Counted from the stretch's first letter, positions 22,827-36,056 are shown. The stretch: DNA of 64,000 bases from Ganoderma boninense (GCA_002900995.3 CM035311.1:496001-560000); one strand, 5' to 3'. The notes: generated from the letters alone by a model not told the origin. Made by a program: numbers and translations.

Positions 22827-25046
22827 ATGGAGTCCATCTTTAACCTCGTACCAGAAAGTGGGCCCCAGGTCATCGATGTTGGGGCATATAAGCAGGCTTC
22901 CGATAGCTATGGTCGGACAGGCACTGTCGTGGAACTCGGCTTCGCCTTCAAACCCGAGTCCCCACTTGAACAGAGCCAGCAGAACGCCGCCAACCTGCCT
23001 CATGGCCACCACGGGATCGCAGTACCCATCGAAATATCCTACACAATCCCATTGTGCGATATGGACCCTGGAAATCTACCTTGTCTCCAGCGCGATGTCC
23101 TTCTCAGCCAGCACCGCCTCTTTCTCTACCGTATCTTGGTGCAGAGGGACATGGCTCGCTTAGTCTATCTCGACCACGCCTGTATCCGCATCTCGGACAA
23201 GTTCGACTGGACTGTCGCCAACTCGTTCCTCCACGTATTCGTCTGGAAGCTCGCACACATGACGCCAGAGGAACTGGGCTTCGACCCCTCCGCGAAGCCG
23301 GCCACAACTGCTGACGTCGGGGCCCTGCGGTGCGCTCTGGATAGTGATTCGGAGCGAGAGCGGCTGCTGCCCCATGTTCGGGAAGCCGCCAGAGCAGCGT
23401 TCGAGGGCGACTATCCTGTGTACAGGGTCGTCGTCACCGTCTCCGACCCGCTTCTAGACGAAGGCTTCCCTGCGGACCCCCCCGTCCTTCCGCCCCCGCC
23501 GAACGTCCCCTTGGCCCGGCATGGCCGTGCCGTAATCCCAGAGCCCGGGGAGGAACGGGCTTTCCTCATCGGCAGGCCTCATTTCCAGGCCGAGCGATTC
23601 GTGGGGCGGTGCACGAGAGGATACGTCGCGTTCAACTTGCAGACACAGCGCTTCTGCTTTCTGAAGGATTATTGGCGCCCTCTCGTCCGGAAGGGCCGTT
23701 GCGTTAAGCCCGAACACCTCGTGCACGAGCGCCTTCACGCGGTGCGGACCCCGTTCATCCCAACGCTGATTTGTGGCGGCGACGTTGGCGGTCCTCATGG
23801 GCAGAAGAGCCCCGTCCAAGACGACTTGACGAACAACAGGGCGGCCCCACGCGTGCATTATCGAATCGCCGTGGAGGAGGTGGGCTTGCCTCTGAAGACG
23901 TTCAACGGGTTCAGGCAACTCGCGAACGTGTTCGCACAAGCAATCACGGGTATGTCCTTGTTCACCATCGGGAAACGCCTAGGAACCTCACAAATGATGC
24001 CGTAGCGCACGGTCATGCCGTCAAGTACGCTGGCGTCCTACACGGAGACATCAGCGTCGGCAACATGCTTATCAAGTCCGATGGGACTGCCCTCCTCATT
24101 GACTGGGACCACGCCCGACTGGTCTCCGAGCTCGAAACGGGGCCTGTCGAGCCAGGACATGCGGTGCGTGATCTCAGAGGGAACTTGTCCAATTATCCGC
24201 GGACAGGATTGTTCTGACATCCCGGACACTGGCATGCCACAGGGCACATGGCATTTCCAATCTGCGCTCCTCTTATGGTGGCCACGGAAGCCTTACCGCG
24301 TGTCCGACGACATCGAGTCGTTCGTCCACACCTTCCTGTACATGGTCCTTCGCCACCACGTCACCTCCCTCGACGATCTGCCTGCGTTCGTCGCGAGCTA
24401 CTTCGACAGCTGCGCGTACGCCCACGCAGAGTTGGATGGGCGCGTCAGGGTGGTCAAGAGGGGCGGCGACAGCAAGTCCCTACACCTCAACGTACCTAGC
24501 CCGGGGTTCACTGTGGTGGGCAGCCCGAAGCTGCAGGCGCTCCTCGACTACATCGCTCGTGGTTGCGCCGAGTCGTACGTCGCCGTCGATAGAGGGGCCA
24601 TGGAGCGCCTCTATGGGATCGTTATGCACATCCCAGAAGACCAGCGACGGAAGACGCAACCCCCGCCCTCGCAGGAACCACTACCACCACCATTCGATAT
24701 GTCTTGGCGTAGCCGCTGGAGACTTAAATCTCGCCCTGATCTCCTGGCATCGCCTGTTGTGCCACTGGCGCCCCCGACCTCCCAACGGGTGGCGAGCTCG
24801 ACGCCTGCGGACCCGAGCGAGGTGACGGGTTTCCTGGCGGACTCGGATGCTGTGGTCTGTGCGTTTATGGTGTACATCGCTAGCACGGACAGTTTGGCCG
24901 ACCAGATAGCCGATGCGAGGTCAAAAGCCGACGACGAGTTCAAGCGGCGGGAACCCGAGCGGCACACCTGGGTGAACAAGTCAATACCCCATGGCTTTCC
25001 ACTCCTTGGGTGCACCAGCGAGCCGTCGACGTTGTGTAGCTCTTAA
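22827..25046 (+). CDS. FunK1 fungal-type protein kinase, copy 1
   Basis: Exons 22827-23949, 24006-24163 and 24243-25046 join in frame to about 690 residues. FunK1 is a kinase-like family expanded in Agaricomycetes. Marks seen: RFCFLKDYWRPLV with the putative ATP-binding lysine near residue 279, then PEHLVHERLHAVRTPFIPTL, ICGGDVGG, HYRIAVEEVGLPL, HGDISVGNMLI as the catalytic loop (aspartate near residue 387), LLIDWDHARL in the place of DFG, and GTWHFQSALLLWWPRKPYR, IESFVHTFLYMVLRHH in the C-lobe. Key residues are kept, so it may be active. Its C-terminal tail is shorter than that of copy 2. Substrates are unknown. It lies 280 bp before LIS1 in the same orientation. The start at 22827 is the first ATG of the long frame; the N-terminal region seen in copies 2 and 3 is missing or lies in an unrecognised exon. 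Confidence 0.82.
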
Positions 25047-25325
25047 TGTTCACGCATCACATCGACTTTGTTCGAGGTCGACATCAAGGATGGGGATCAT
25101 GGGTTTCAAGTACCATACTCCTACGGGCGCTTCATACTTGGCTGCTCAGCGCTCAGGGAACACGACCAAATAATTACATAAGCGTACTCAGCCCATGCGA
25201 CGTCCGGCTCGGCAACTGGATTCATTCCACAACCTGCAGGCTACTGTGGCAGGACACTGTATACAACTGCCTGCCGACAGAGCCCGACTTGGAGATATCT
25301 TCTTATTCTCTCTTCCCTGCACGCG

Positions 25326-27309
25326 ATGCCCGTTGAACTGACCGATCGTCAAAAGAATGACTTGCTAGTCTTCTCGTCCTATCTCCTCGCTCTCCTCCGT
25401 CCTCATCTGCCCTGATCGTCCACACACAGGCATCGGGCAATGCTAGACTACCTAAAATCGGCTGGTTTCCACAGGACTTTCGAGCTCTTCAAAGAGGAGT
25501 CGTCTCAGGTGTGTTTGAACAGTCCCATACAAAGGGATCCTTCTAAGTTCGGCGAGCTGCTCGCAGTCTGAGTATCAGCCAGATGCGAGGTCGAGCGACC
25601 TCTTGGCCAAGAAGTGGACTAGCGTCATACGCCTGCAGAAAAAGGTGACGCTCACCAGAAGGCCGCTGCGTCGCGTTTCGTTGGGGGTTGACATTAATAT
25701 TGTCTTCTGCACAAGGTTGTCGACCTGGAGTCTCGGCTGTCGCAGGCGCTGCAGGAGAACGCCAACATGGTGCTCAGCCCCGCAAGCCTGAACCAGCGCA
25801 GCAACCCGGACTGGCTCCCGGCGGTGACGCCCCCCAACCTCGTCCTCACGGGCCACAGGGCCAACGTGAACGCCGTCACGTTCCACCCTCGCTACTCCGT
25901 CCTCGTGTCCGCGAGCGACGACAACACGATGAAGGTGTGGGACTGGGAGACCGGAGAGCTCGAGCGGACGTTGCAGGGGCACACGAGGCGCGTCAGTGAC
26001 TGTGATTTCGACTCGAAGGGGAAATATCTAGGTGAGCGTGCCAGATGCTCATGCGCACATACGTGCCTCTCCACGTACCCTGCGGCGTTGCACCCCGGTT
26101 ATGTTCACTGTTACGTTGTGCGCAACGCGCCGCTGATGTCTCCTCAGCTGACTATATCCCCCCGCCCTCCGTTCTGTGTGTTAGTGTCTGGATCGCACGA
26201 TCTCTTCATCAAGCTGTGGGATGTAGAGAACGGCTATAAGAACGTCGCCACATTCCGAGGACACGAACACTCCATCTCCACCTGCCGGTTCCTCCCGGGA
26301 GATGCCCGTGTCGTCAGCGCGAGTCGAGACAGGACCATTCGCCTTTGGGAGGTCGCGACGACGTATGTCCTGCATCTTCGCGAAATCCGCGGCGCGATCT
26401 AATGTTGTGGTGCATACACCCAGCCATTGTGTCAAGGTGATCAGACCGCACGACCATTGGATCAGAGCAGCGTTGCCAAGTCCGGATGGGCGATTCCTCG
26501 CCACGAGCTGCATGGATCACGTTGGTTTTTTCCTGCTCACATTCCTCATGAGGTTGGTATATGCTAACTCTCGGATGTAGACCGCTCGTGTCATCGAAAT
26601 CGAGACTGGGGCTACGAAAGCCGAGTTCCGAGGGCACAACAACGTCGTCGAGAACGCGGTCTTTGTGCCTCGGAACGCCGTGCCCGCTATATGCGAGCTC
26701 GTTGGGCTGAAGGTGCGTGGTATTCCCAGCGTTGGTTCATGTATTTTGCGTAACGCGCTATATAGCCTAGTGCTATCTCGGAAGATACGTCTGTTGCCTT
26801 CGTCGTGACCGCGTCTCGGGATCAGAAGATCAAGGTATGGGATGTGCGGTCCAACCAGTGCCTGCATACCTTGGTGCGTGCACTTCTGCTCGGCGCTGCT
26901 CATTGATTGAGTGCGTTTGCTGGAGACATCGATGTCATTAAATTTAATATTGCAGGTCGGACACGACGGATGGGTGCACGGCCTCGTGTTCCACCCGAAC
27001 GGTCAGCATCTGTTTTCTGCAGCAGACGACGGCTCGATCCGGATATGGGATCTCAAGACCGGGCGATGCATGCGCAAGCTAGACACGGGCGAACGCTTCA
27101 TGTCCTCTTTGGCGTGGTGCCGGCAGACGACGGGGGGAGGAGCGGGAGCCGCGAACGACGTGCCGGAAGAGCGGACAGAGCCTGTCCGGCGGGTGAACGT
27201 CATCGCATCTGGCTGCTGGGATTATGTGAGCCGCTTTGGGACCATGTCGTTGTCGGTCTAACGACGCTGAACGTTGTTTTTATAGACTGTGAAGATATGG
27301 AAGCCGTAA
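25326..27309 (+). CDS. nudF: LIS1/nudF nuclear distribution protein
   Basis: A dynein regulator (LIS1, Pac1 in yeast, NudF in Aspergillus) that acts in nuclear migration along microtubules. The protein begins [20 protein letters not shown], a LisH motif (residues about 6-38), then a coiled coil ([21 protein letters not shown]), then seven WD40 repeats starting at [17 protein letters not shown] and ending at ASGCWDYTVKIWKP. Repeats show [63 protein letters not shown] and [16 protein letters not shown]. It has about nine exons. The first intron (25364-25429) starts with GC rather than GT; only that border restores the conserved [11 protein letters not shown]. The stop is at 27307-27309. Length is normal for the family, and it is likely an essential single-copy gene. 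Confidence 0.92.
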
Positions 27310-28815
27310 CGCTGTATTCTTGGTTTGTCGCATGCTAATGATCGCTGTCTAGCCTGTTATCGCTATCCTATCCTAGATATCCAATTCATCTGCAAAACAC
27401 GCACAGGTTCCTATCGGCCCCGTTGTGAACGCCGACACCCTGCGTTCGCCTTATGAGGCCAGGACCCAGGCCTCAAGCGCGTACGAAATTAAGATTGGCA
27501 TACACCAAACCCGCGACGCGCGCCACGGCGCATTCAAATTAGGCCCAGGCGCACGCTCACCATCCAACCTCGTCGCGCAAGACCACATTCGAAGCCAATG
27601 CGTGATCCGCGCGCACCCCGAATCGACAAACGAGACAAAACGCCCAACAGGCACGTCGCCTTCTCGCTCCCCGAGACCTCCATCGCTTCGCCCGCAGCGT
27701 CCCCGCGGCTCCCCCTTACTTGCCCCTTCCTCTTCCCGGTTCCTCTTCTTCCTCTTCTACTGCGCGTTCTCGAGCTTCTCGGCCGCGCCACATTCAGGGC
27801 CCCAGCCCGCTTTGCTGTAACGGACTGGCGCTTCGCGAAGGTCCCGAGGGCTGAGAGCTGAGCTACCGCGAGCACGGTCTCGCGGACACGCTCGACCACA
27901 TGCCCTCGCGCTTCTGTTCACTGTTAACCTCCGCTGCCCGGCGTTCAACGTTCGGTGCTCAGCGGACGCAGCGCGGCTCGGCCGACATCGTCCCGGAGCC
28001 GAAGATCCCACTTCCTAGGGGCGCTGTACTTGGGTACAACACACGAGCTGTGCGCACGGCCCGGTCGAGTTTGCGGTAGGGCGGTAGGGCGGCAAGCGAC
28101 TCAGTAGGAGATCTCGTCTCGCTCAGCGACGATTCGACATCACGCCTACGGGCCCGCCGTTCGCGGGGGAGCCGCGGGAGTGCGGCTCATTTCGGTGTCT
28201 TCTTCGACTTCGCGCGCGCACTTCAAGTTCTTCTTCCAGGTCTGCTTGCTATAACTTCGGCGATAGCAGCCATCGCTCTACTTGCTATGTATACCTTACT
28301 AGGCCATAGCGGTCTATAGCAGCCGTCGCGACTTCGACGCCTTGCAGGTCCCTAGTGAGCGCATGCACATGGATCATGGATGGGCCCCGGGTCGCCGTGG
28401 GCCGAATGGCTTCCGAGTCGCCCGACTTGCCTGTGCTCGCGAGCCCGCGGGTGATGGCATCGGGTCGTGCTCGAGGCTCGGGCACCTTTCTCTGGCACTA
28501 AGCACATGGTGGGGTTGGGGGCGACCTCGTGCGGCACTGAGATGCATTTCCGTGTAAGTGCCTGTAAGTACATACATATGGGCGTTTGAGTTTAGGCTCC
28601 GTGGCCCGTCTACTAAGATTAATTTTAATTGCGTTCCCGCGTAGGTACTTATCCGGGATATGTAAGGGGAAAATACTTAACGGGAATTCATCTCCGCGGC
28701 GCTCGTGGATCCGAGTCACGAAGATTGTCAGATCAGGCGATGGTCCTTCACTGACGCCTCAGATGTCGACGACGCCGACTCCAAGCTTGCCTCGAGCGCA
28801 CCATCTACGCTCGCC
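27310..28815. other. Intergenic region between LIS1 and pyridoxal kinase 2
   Basis: About 1.5 kb without a supported gene. Open frames on both strands (27425-28011) show no domain. A short tandem GGTAGGGC occurs near 28076. An AT-rich patch at 28615-28690 lies just before the region that resembles the pyridoxal kinase 1 locus and may mark the edge of the duplication. Confidence 0.4.
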
Positions 28816-30244
28816 ATGGTGACTGGGAACGAGAGCCGTGGCCGGATCCTAAGCATCCAGTCCCACGTCGCCTATGGCTATGTTGGCGGGAAAGCGGCCG
28901 TGTTCCCGTTGCAGTGCCTCGGCTACGATGTTGACGTGAGCACTGGATTCTTCTTTTCCACTACGATCATCCTCCGGAGTCGTGGATGCTCACCGGTCTT
29001 CTAACCACGGAATACGCCGATCACAGGTCGTCAACACAGTCAATTTCTCCAACCATTCTGGTGCGTTAGTCGTGTTCACGCGTATCATCCAGACTCGGAC
29101 GATTGACCAGTAATTCATAGGCTATGGCCGCTTCGGAGGGTCTAGAGCATCGGCGGAAGAACTGTCACAGATATTCGAGACCATGGAGCAAAACGAGTTG
29201 TTGATTCCTGAGAGATTGCTTACAGGTCTGACTGCAGCTGAAAACGTGCCCAATTGCTGCTCACGCGGTTACAGGCTACATCCCCGGAGCTGAGGCGACG
29301 GCAGCGGTGGTTGCGTTGGCCGAAAAGCTTCGTCAACGCCGTCCGGAGCTCATATACCTTCTAGACCGTATGTGTTCCCTGTTCCATGATCGGCAGTCGA
29401 GTCCTGACCTATTTTTTCAGCTGTCTTGGGAGACTCGGGGCGATTATACGTCTCCCCAGAGGTCGTCCCAATATACCGCAACGCTCTCCATCTGGCGACA
29501 ATCATCACCCCCAACTGGTTCGAGGTCGAGTGCGTATATGACCTAGTGGCCAGGTTTGTCCTCGATCTGTCCTAACGACTGCCATCCTTTTCGCATCCCA
29601 GAGTCCTAACGGAGACCAAAATCACCGACACCGCCTCCCTCCGGCACGCGATACGGACACTCCATCAGACATACCACGTCCCCCACGTCGTCATCAGCTC
29701 CATCCCCCTCAAGCCCTGGCTCCTCGCCAGCCTCCCTCCCTCCGCACGCCCCTCCTCCCCCGAGTCCGAGTCCGACCTACTCGCCTGCATCGCCTCATCT
29801 CAGTCTCAGGAAGCTTCGGGCGGCAGCACCGTGCACGCGAGCTGCTTCCCGTGCCTGCCCGGGTACTTCACGGGAGTCGGAGACCTCTTCTCCGCGCTCA
29901 TCCTCGCGCACTTCGACCGCACCCCGGCCCTCCCGACCGGTACCGCGCCGCACTCAGACTCAGACTTGGGGGGCTCGGACGAGACGCCGCTCTCACGCGC
30001 GGTGTCGCACGCGCTGAGCAAGACGCACGCGATGCTGGTGCTGACGCACGAGGCGGCGGCGGCGCTGCCCGCGGACGAACGGACGGCGACCGACGAGGAG
30101 CAGGACGCGCGGGAGCCGATGCGGAAGATCCGGCGGATGCGGGGGCGCGAGCTGCGCCTGGTCCAGGGGCAGGACATCGTCCGCGGCGTGCAGCCGATAG
30201 AGTATAGACGGCTGCGGTCCTGGGATGGGTTCTGGGGAGTATAG
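28816..30244 (+). CDS. Pyridoxal kinase, copy 2
   Basis: A second apparently intact vitamin B6 salvage kinase, close in sequence to copy 1. Exon blocks begin at 28816 ([20 protein letters not shown]), 29028 ([12 protein letters not shown]), about 29121 ([14 protein letters not shown]), about 29276 ([13 protein letters not shown]), about 29421 ([14 protein letters not shown]) and about 29602 to the stop at 30244. The conserved motifs [17 protein letters not shown] and [15 protein letters not shown] are all present and GT/AG borders are kept, so I see no disabling change. An in-frame ATG lies upstream at 28705. Unlike copy 1 it lacks the divergent START-protein neighbour. It is followed in the same direction by AsaB-like copy 2. 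Its 3' flank to about 30665 is repeated after the broken copy 3. Confidence 0.85.
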
Positions 30245-30677
30245 ATGCTGCCATTCGTGGCATAGAAGATTTTATAGGTGAATGTGTGCGCCGTCCCATT
30301 GGCGTACATAGTCCTACTGGTGCGTGATCAGACCTTCCGCCGTTATCATCCACCTCTCAAAGTAGGACAAGCTACAGCATACATCAGAGTGCTTTCACAA
30401 GGGCCTCTTTTGGGGTAATGAAACCGTTACATTCGCTCATCATCAACATCTTCGTCTTTTTCTACGGGCTCTACGTGACCGCCTCGTGCTTCAAGTTCCT
30501 TTGAGGCAAAAAACTCCATCTCAGCTATTGCAGATGGCTTACAATCCCGATGGATGGAATTCAGATGGACCAACTGTCAATTGAAGGGAAGGTTTCCGGC
30601 CGCAGTGGGTACGAAGAATACTCAGAGGAAGATGTGCCCATTGGGCGTGGAAGGGACGGGCGGGCATGGCCCCGCCA
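30245..30677. other. Duplicated 3' flank of pyridoxal kinase 2
   Basis: No gene is seen. The sequence is repeated with scattered differences at about 41488-41885, after pyridoxal kinase 3, ending near the phrase GGGCGTGGAAGGGACGG. It shows that the duplicated kinase block included its 3' flank. Confidence 0.6.
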
Positions 30678-31112
30678 TTCAATCTGACGCCAACGCAGGA
30701 GCGAACCTGGTATTCTGGTGCTCGAGTATGCCGACGAGGTTATTCAACTTTGTTCATATATGCGCATGAAAAGCGTCGAAAATGCGTCCCAGCTCGAGCC
30801 ACCCCACAGTGAGCAAGTAGAACCTTTCGTCATCGTCGCGACACTCGAGGAGTCTCGCTGACGAGTACTGTTTAGGACCATTTCTGTGGAATTGATCCTA
30901 TTTCCCTCGGACCACCCGCCTATTCCTGTGACAGTGGCTTGAGGCCTGCTATCTGGACATCCGCACTCAGAAAGGCGCTATGTTCTGTCGAATATCCCGA
31001 CTCGCCGGAGAACCACTCCAGAAGACGCTTCATCCCATTGCCGATTCCCCGATTCTGAGTGTGCATACACTGCGATGCTTCGTCTTCCTACGGATGCTTA
31101 CCATATGTTAAA

Positions 31113-31245
31113 CCCGAACATGTTCGGGCATTCTCAAAAAGGACCGGCGCGAAGGGATTGCGTCACCTTCGCCACAAGTGAGTCCACAGCGCCTTAACCA
31201 TGACTCTTCGCTCGGTGGGCCCGCTTTGAAACATATAAGTAGCCC
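31113..31245 (+). promoter_or_regulatory. Promoter of AsaB-like gene 2: perfect 16-bp palindrome, CRE-like site, TATA
   Basis: CCCGAACATGTTCGGG at 31113-31128 is a perfect palindrome. GATTGCGTCAC follows at 31156-31166, and CATATAAGTAGCCC, a TATA box, at 31232-31245, about 97 bp before the ATG. The same three blocks precede the other two AsaB-like genes. Confidence 0.65.
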
Positions 31246-31341
31246 TGGTCCTGGCAGAGAGCCTTCACCTCGCCCAGCACAGCTCCATCCGTCCATCGTC
31301 AAACATCAAGCTTTCTAACTCGAGCAACCCAGTAACACACA

Positions 31342-32371
31342 ATGACATCCACCGCCGTCCTCGCTCCCCGCGACGTCCCGACGACGCTCAACTACTTCAA
31401 AGCACTCGATGACGAGCCGCCCCACCGCTACGTCGTGCCCATCGAGGGGAAGCCCGCCACCAACGTCGGGCAGGACCCGCACCCGGCCACCGTGCGCGAT
31501 GTGCGCGGGCGCGAGGCCGAGTTCACGCTCGACAAGAACGGCTTCCAGTACATGCGATGGCCGAGCGTCGAGAAGGACTTCACGGACGACGACGTCATCA
31601 AGGCCACGTACTACCCGGAGGTCGAGCAAATCCTGAAGGAGGCCACGGGCGCGAAGCGCGTGTTCATCTTCGACCATACAGTCAGGTGCGTGCGCCCTGC
31701 GTTCGAGCTTCGAGTCACCGTTGGCACGGGGGCTTGCGCTTCGAGACACTAGGCTAGTACTGACCTTCATCGCGACGCGTCTGCGACATCGCCGCATCCA
31801 GGCGCAACCCCAAGTCCGACTTCTCCGACCCCAAGAACGCCGGCCCTGCCGTAAGCACTGTTGTTTTGTTCCGCGTCGATCTGCCTCTCGCGCGCCGCTC
31901 ACGTCCCCGCCTGCCACACTGCAGGAGCTGGTGCACGTCGACCAATCCTACGCCGCGTCCCTCGCGCGCGTCCAGTATCACCTCCCAGACGACGCCGCGC
32001 GCCTCCTGGCCTCGCGCGTGCGCATCATCAACGTCTGGCGGCCGATCGCGCACCCCGTCGCGCACGCCCCGCTCGCGCTCGCCGACTGGCGCACGCTCGA
32101 CGGCGGCGACCTCGTCCCCGTCGCCCTCGTGTACCCGCACCGCACGGGCACGACGTTCGGCGTCAGGCACAACCCCGCGCGCGAGCTCGCGTGGTACTAC
32201 CTCGGCGGGCAGACGCCGGACGAGGTCGCGCTCATCAAGTGCTTCGACTCGGAGACGGGGGAGACGGCGAGACTCACGCCGCATACGGCGTTTAGGGATG
32301 CGGGCAGCCCCGAGGGCGCGCCGCACCGGCAGTCGATCGAGGTGCGGGCGCTGGTGTTTGACGCAGAGTAG
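31342..32371 (+). CDS. AsaB/CmcJ-like oxidoreductase, copy 2
   Basis: Exons 31342-31685, 31802-31850 and 31925-32371 join in frame to about 279 residues, MTSTAVLAPRDVPTTLNYFK to RQSIEVRALVFDAE. Intron positions match copy 1 exactly. The HxD pair (VHVDQSY) and C-terminal APHRQS histidine are kept, so a metal-dependent oxygenase role, as known for relatives, remains possible. It is much closer to copy 3 at 54007-55031 than to copy 1, as expected for the two arms of the inverted duplication. It converges on FunK1 copy 2. The start has a conserved context (ACACAATGACATCC) shared with copy 3. Confidence 0.85.
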
Positions 32372-32848
32372 TTGGGTGCTCTCCGAGGTTCGAGGCGTGC
32401 GGGTAAGGGTCTGCGGTCGGGGGATGCGTTCCGGTGTCGTCGTTAGATATATGCGTCAATAGAGGATGGCGAGAATGGGGATAGAACGAGGGCTGCTCAC
32501 TGTCATGCCGACTACGGACTACCGTATAATACGCACCATCGTACAACCTCAGCAGGGACACCGGCACGGGCGTAACGTTAACCATCGCCCACCGGCAGGA
32601 TCTGCGAATTTTGTCCGAGAGGCGCACTGCAGAGCAGAGCTTAGGCTTAGACTTCCATTTCCTCTCTGCCTTCGGCAAGGGAGTTCAGGGAAAGCCCTGT
32701 TCCTATTCTATGCACGACAATCAATCGAGTTTATTGAGGCACTGGACGAGTACGTAAGTAGAACAGAGGGGCAGCGCGGGTCGGGGTCAATGCACAAATC
32801 CCACAGCACTCCCGCATATTTACATCTCACGCATACGAGAGGCCCGCA

Positions 32849-35800
32849 TTATTTTCGTGGCTTCTTCAGCGGCTTCCGAAGCCCGGCTTTGGATGCCTTT
32901 GTCGTCCCGGGGCCGCTCGCCATCCGAGAGGCCGCTTCAGCAACGTCGCTCGTCCGCCCACGCCGCTTCCCCAGAGTCTCTGGGGCCACGTCACGCTCCG
33001 TAGAGGGTCCAGCGATTGGAGGGGCACCAGGCAAAGGAGATGCCTCTCGCGAAGGCTCCTTGGAAGACGGTGCTACGGAGGGTCCAGGCGAGGTGGCACG
33101 AGAAGGGGGACCGGAGGGATGAGAAGAGGGATCTCGAGACGGGACGGGCGACGGCACGCCCGAGGAGCCTGAGCGGTGCGTGTCTGGGGCTGCGGGGGCT
33201 AGGGTGGCGGAATCCGCGCTGGAAGGCGTGTAAGACCTCGATAGGGCACTGAGGTGCCGGCTCTCCAGTGGAGGCAGCATGTTGATCTTCGGCCGCTCTG
33301 AGTCGCGTCGTTTAAACTCGTCTGTGGCCTTCGACTGGACATCAGCTGTGCTGTCTTCTTGGCTCGCCGTAACAGCAATGTATGACAGAAACAGCTCGGC
33401 CACTTCGCGTGCATCCGCCAGGAAGCCAGAGATCTCGCACGGGTCCGCAGGTGCTGAGGTTCCAGATGGGCTGTTTGCGAGTTTACCAGGCGTGAGCGCA
33501 TATTCTGTGAACCATGACAGATTCAGAGATTGAGGTGCCTCGGGTGTAGAGCTCTGGATCTCTTGTTGATTTCCCGGAACCTCCGGCAGACCGTAAACGC
33601 TGTCCATCCGTGTCTCGTCGATAGCGGAATAGGACTCGTAGCACTGAGAAGCAATACTGTCAAGGAGCGCTTGTAACTTGGGATTGCCCACCACGGTGAA
33701 CACAGAAGTAGGGCTCCTGAATTGCCCCCATTTGCTGTCGCCACCTCGTTTGACTATCCGGACCCCGTCACCGAAGGTAGCGGGAACAGAGGCGAAGCCC
33801 TCGAAATAAGTGACGACGGCCTCGTGGAGGTTGCGAACACTCGTGACGTGGTGCCGGAGAACCATGTATCGGAATGCGTGGATGAACGACTCGATGTCGT
33901 CAGATGCTCGATAGGGCTTCCGTGGCCACCGCTGGACGAGGGCGGATTGGAATTGCCATGTACCCTGAACCACCGTGGTTTCAACATCCTGTCCGCCTGA
34001 AATGACGCATAACACGCACCGCACGTTCTGGTTCGACAGGGCCCGTCCCAAGCTCCGAAATGAGCCGCGAGAGGTCCCAGTCGATCAAAAACCCGTCTCC
34101 ATTCGCGTCGATCATGATATTCCCGACGCTGATATCCCGGTGAAGGACACCCGCGCATTTCACGGCATGATCGTGTGCTGCGCAGTGGAGTTAAAACCCG
34201 AACGTTCTGGTGAGTCGGGGCTATGAGAGACATACCCATAACGGCCTGAGCGAATATGTTCGCGAGATGCCTAAATCCATTGAACATATGCAAAGGAAGG
34301 CCAATCTCTGCTATGGCGATGCGGTAGTGGACCCGAGGCACCGGTCTGCCTTTGCTCGGCAAGTTGTCTTGAACCTGGGTGACCTGGTTCCGTCGGCCAC
34401 CCACGTCGCCGCCACAGATCACGGTAGCTATAAATGGAGTCCTGGCAGCATGAAGACGGCCGTACACCAGATGTTCGGGACGCGAACGGTTGGTAACAAG
34501 CGGTCGCCAATAATCCTTGAGGAAGCAGAAACGCTGCCCGCCAAGGTCGTACGCAATGTAGCATTTCGTGCATCGTCCGACGAGGGCGTCCGTGTGGAAG
34601 AGGGGTCGAGCAACGAGGAAATAATGCTCCTTCGTCGGTTGCTCACGTGGGCTCGGAGTCGCGGGAGGAGCAGACGTTGGAGACGGCGGGTCAGGACGAG
34701 TGATGGGATCATCGACGGGAAAGAGCTCGTCTGGGAATGGCTCGCTAATAGTGATACACAGGCTGTACACGGGGTAGGGCCCATCAAACGCGTTGCTCAC
34801 GGCCTCCGCGATGTGCAGGGGAAGGGTGTCGCCGTCTCTGACGTTCTGCAGCTCAAGACGCTGAGCATCCGTGGCGAGTTCCGCCGTCGGATCGAAGCCT
34901 AGCTGCTCCATAGACATGTGCGCAAGCTTCCAGACGAACGTATGGAGGAAGGAATTGCTGCTGGTCCAGTCGAACTCCTCGGAAACACGGGCGCCGGTGC
35001 GATCACAGTAGATCATGCGGGCGCCTTTCTTGCGAATGTAAATGCCGTAGAGGAAGCAGCGGTGTTGGTGGGTGAAGACGTTCAGCTGGTACTCAGCGAA
35101 CTGGCCGAGGGCGACCTCGCCATGGCCAGTATCGCGAATGAACTGCTTTCCCTGAACGGGATCAGCCAATGCAGGCGTAGAGAGGCGCGAAGCTGAAGCG
35201 CTTGCACTCTCCACGGCGTCGGTATGTGAGGCATTAGAGGCACCTGCAGCAGGGGAATGGGCAGTCTGAATGACTGGGAAGATATCCGGGGGGATAGAAG
35301 ATGGCGGAGGGTTGGGGGAACGCTCCATGATGGTTGGAGAGGGTTGCAAACCCCGCGTAGAAGGATCCATGGGAGAGCCCTCCGAAGTGATTGAGGCCAC
35401 CTCACCTGCCCCTCCCGTGGACCCCATATCCACTGATCGTGCTTCCCCCGCACCTCCTTCCTGCATATCTGCTTGTTTCTGGCCTTTGGCCTTCGCAGTC
35501 GTCTTCTCAGCGTAGAAAGCGGATGTGGCAAACCACTTGAGCTCGACGGGGACTACGATCCAGTGCCATGATCGACGGCCCAGGTTGCGGGCGTGCTGCT
35601 CAGACACAGGTATCCGACTACGCCCGCGGTGCTCGGGTGAGATGTCGGTGGCGGCGCGTGAGGCCGGTGTATCGAGATAGATCCTGACATCGTTTAGGGT
35701 GTCTTTTGGTTTGTCGTCGCCATCTGCGGCCTTGTGGCTGGCGGTGTCGACGACGCGCAGTCTATCGGTAGCGGCAGCGTCGAGCACGGACTGCATCGAA

Positions 35801-36056
35801 TTCGTCTGTAGATCTGTAAACTTCAATGGACACGATATCAAAGTCAAAAAGAAATACGGACAAAGATCGGTGCGAGCTTTCGTTCGCTGTTGACTTCGTT
35901 ACCGATCACGGGTGTGACGAATCTGAGGCGTTGGTCAGGGGTTGGCTCGGGACCTGGGACGGTGTCGAGGAAGGCCGAAGGAGCCATCTGATGCAGTCGG
36001 CCACCCATTCCTGTCTGATCAACAAGCCCGGGGCCAAGTTGTTTACCGATCTTGAC
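32849..36056 (-). CDS. FunK1 fungal-type protein kinase, copy 2
   Basis: The best-preserved member of the duplicated pair. A first recognised coding block (36056-35862, VKIGKQLGPGLVDQTG to KLAPIF) joins after a 41-bp intron to 35820 (FTDLQTNSMQSVLDAAATDR). A long exon then carries RSWHWIVVPVELKW, RCFLYGIYIRKKGARMIYCD, FDWTSSNSFLHTFVWKLAHM, GQRFCFLKDYWRPLV, RPEHLVYGRLHAARTPFIAT and ICGGDVGG. After two short introns come VLHRDISVGNIMI (catalytic loop), FLIDWDLSRL, GTWQFQSALVQRWPRKPYRA and a Ser/Pro-rich tail with a basic end (KPLKKPRK). All key kinase residues are visible. The true start codon lies upstream of 36056 and is not resolved; an ATG near 36212 is a candidate. It converges on AsaB-like copy 2. 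Confidence 0.8.
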
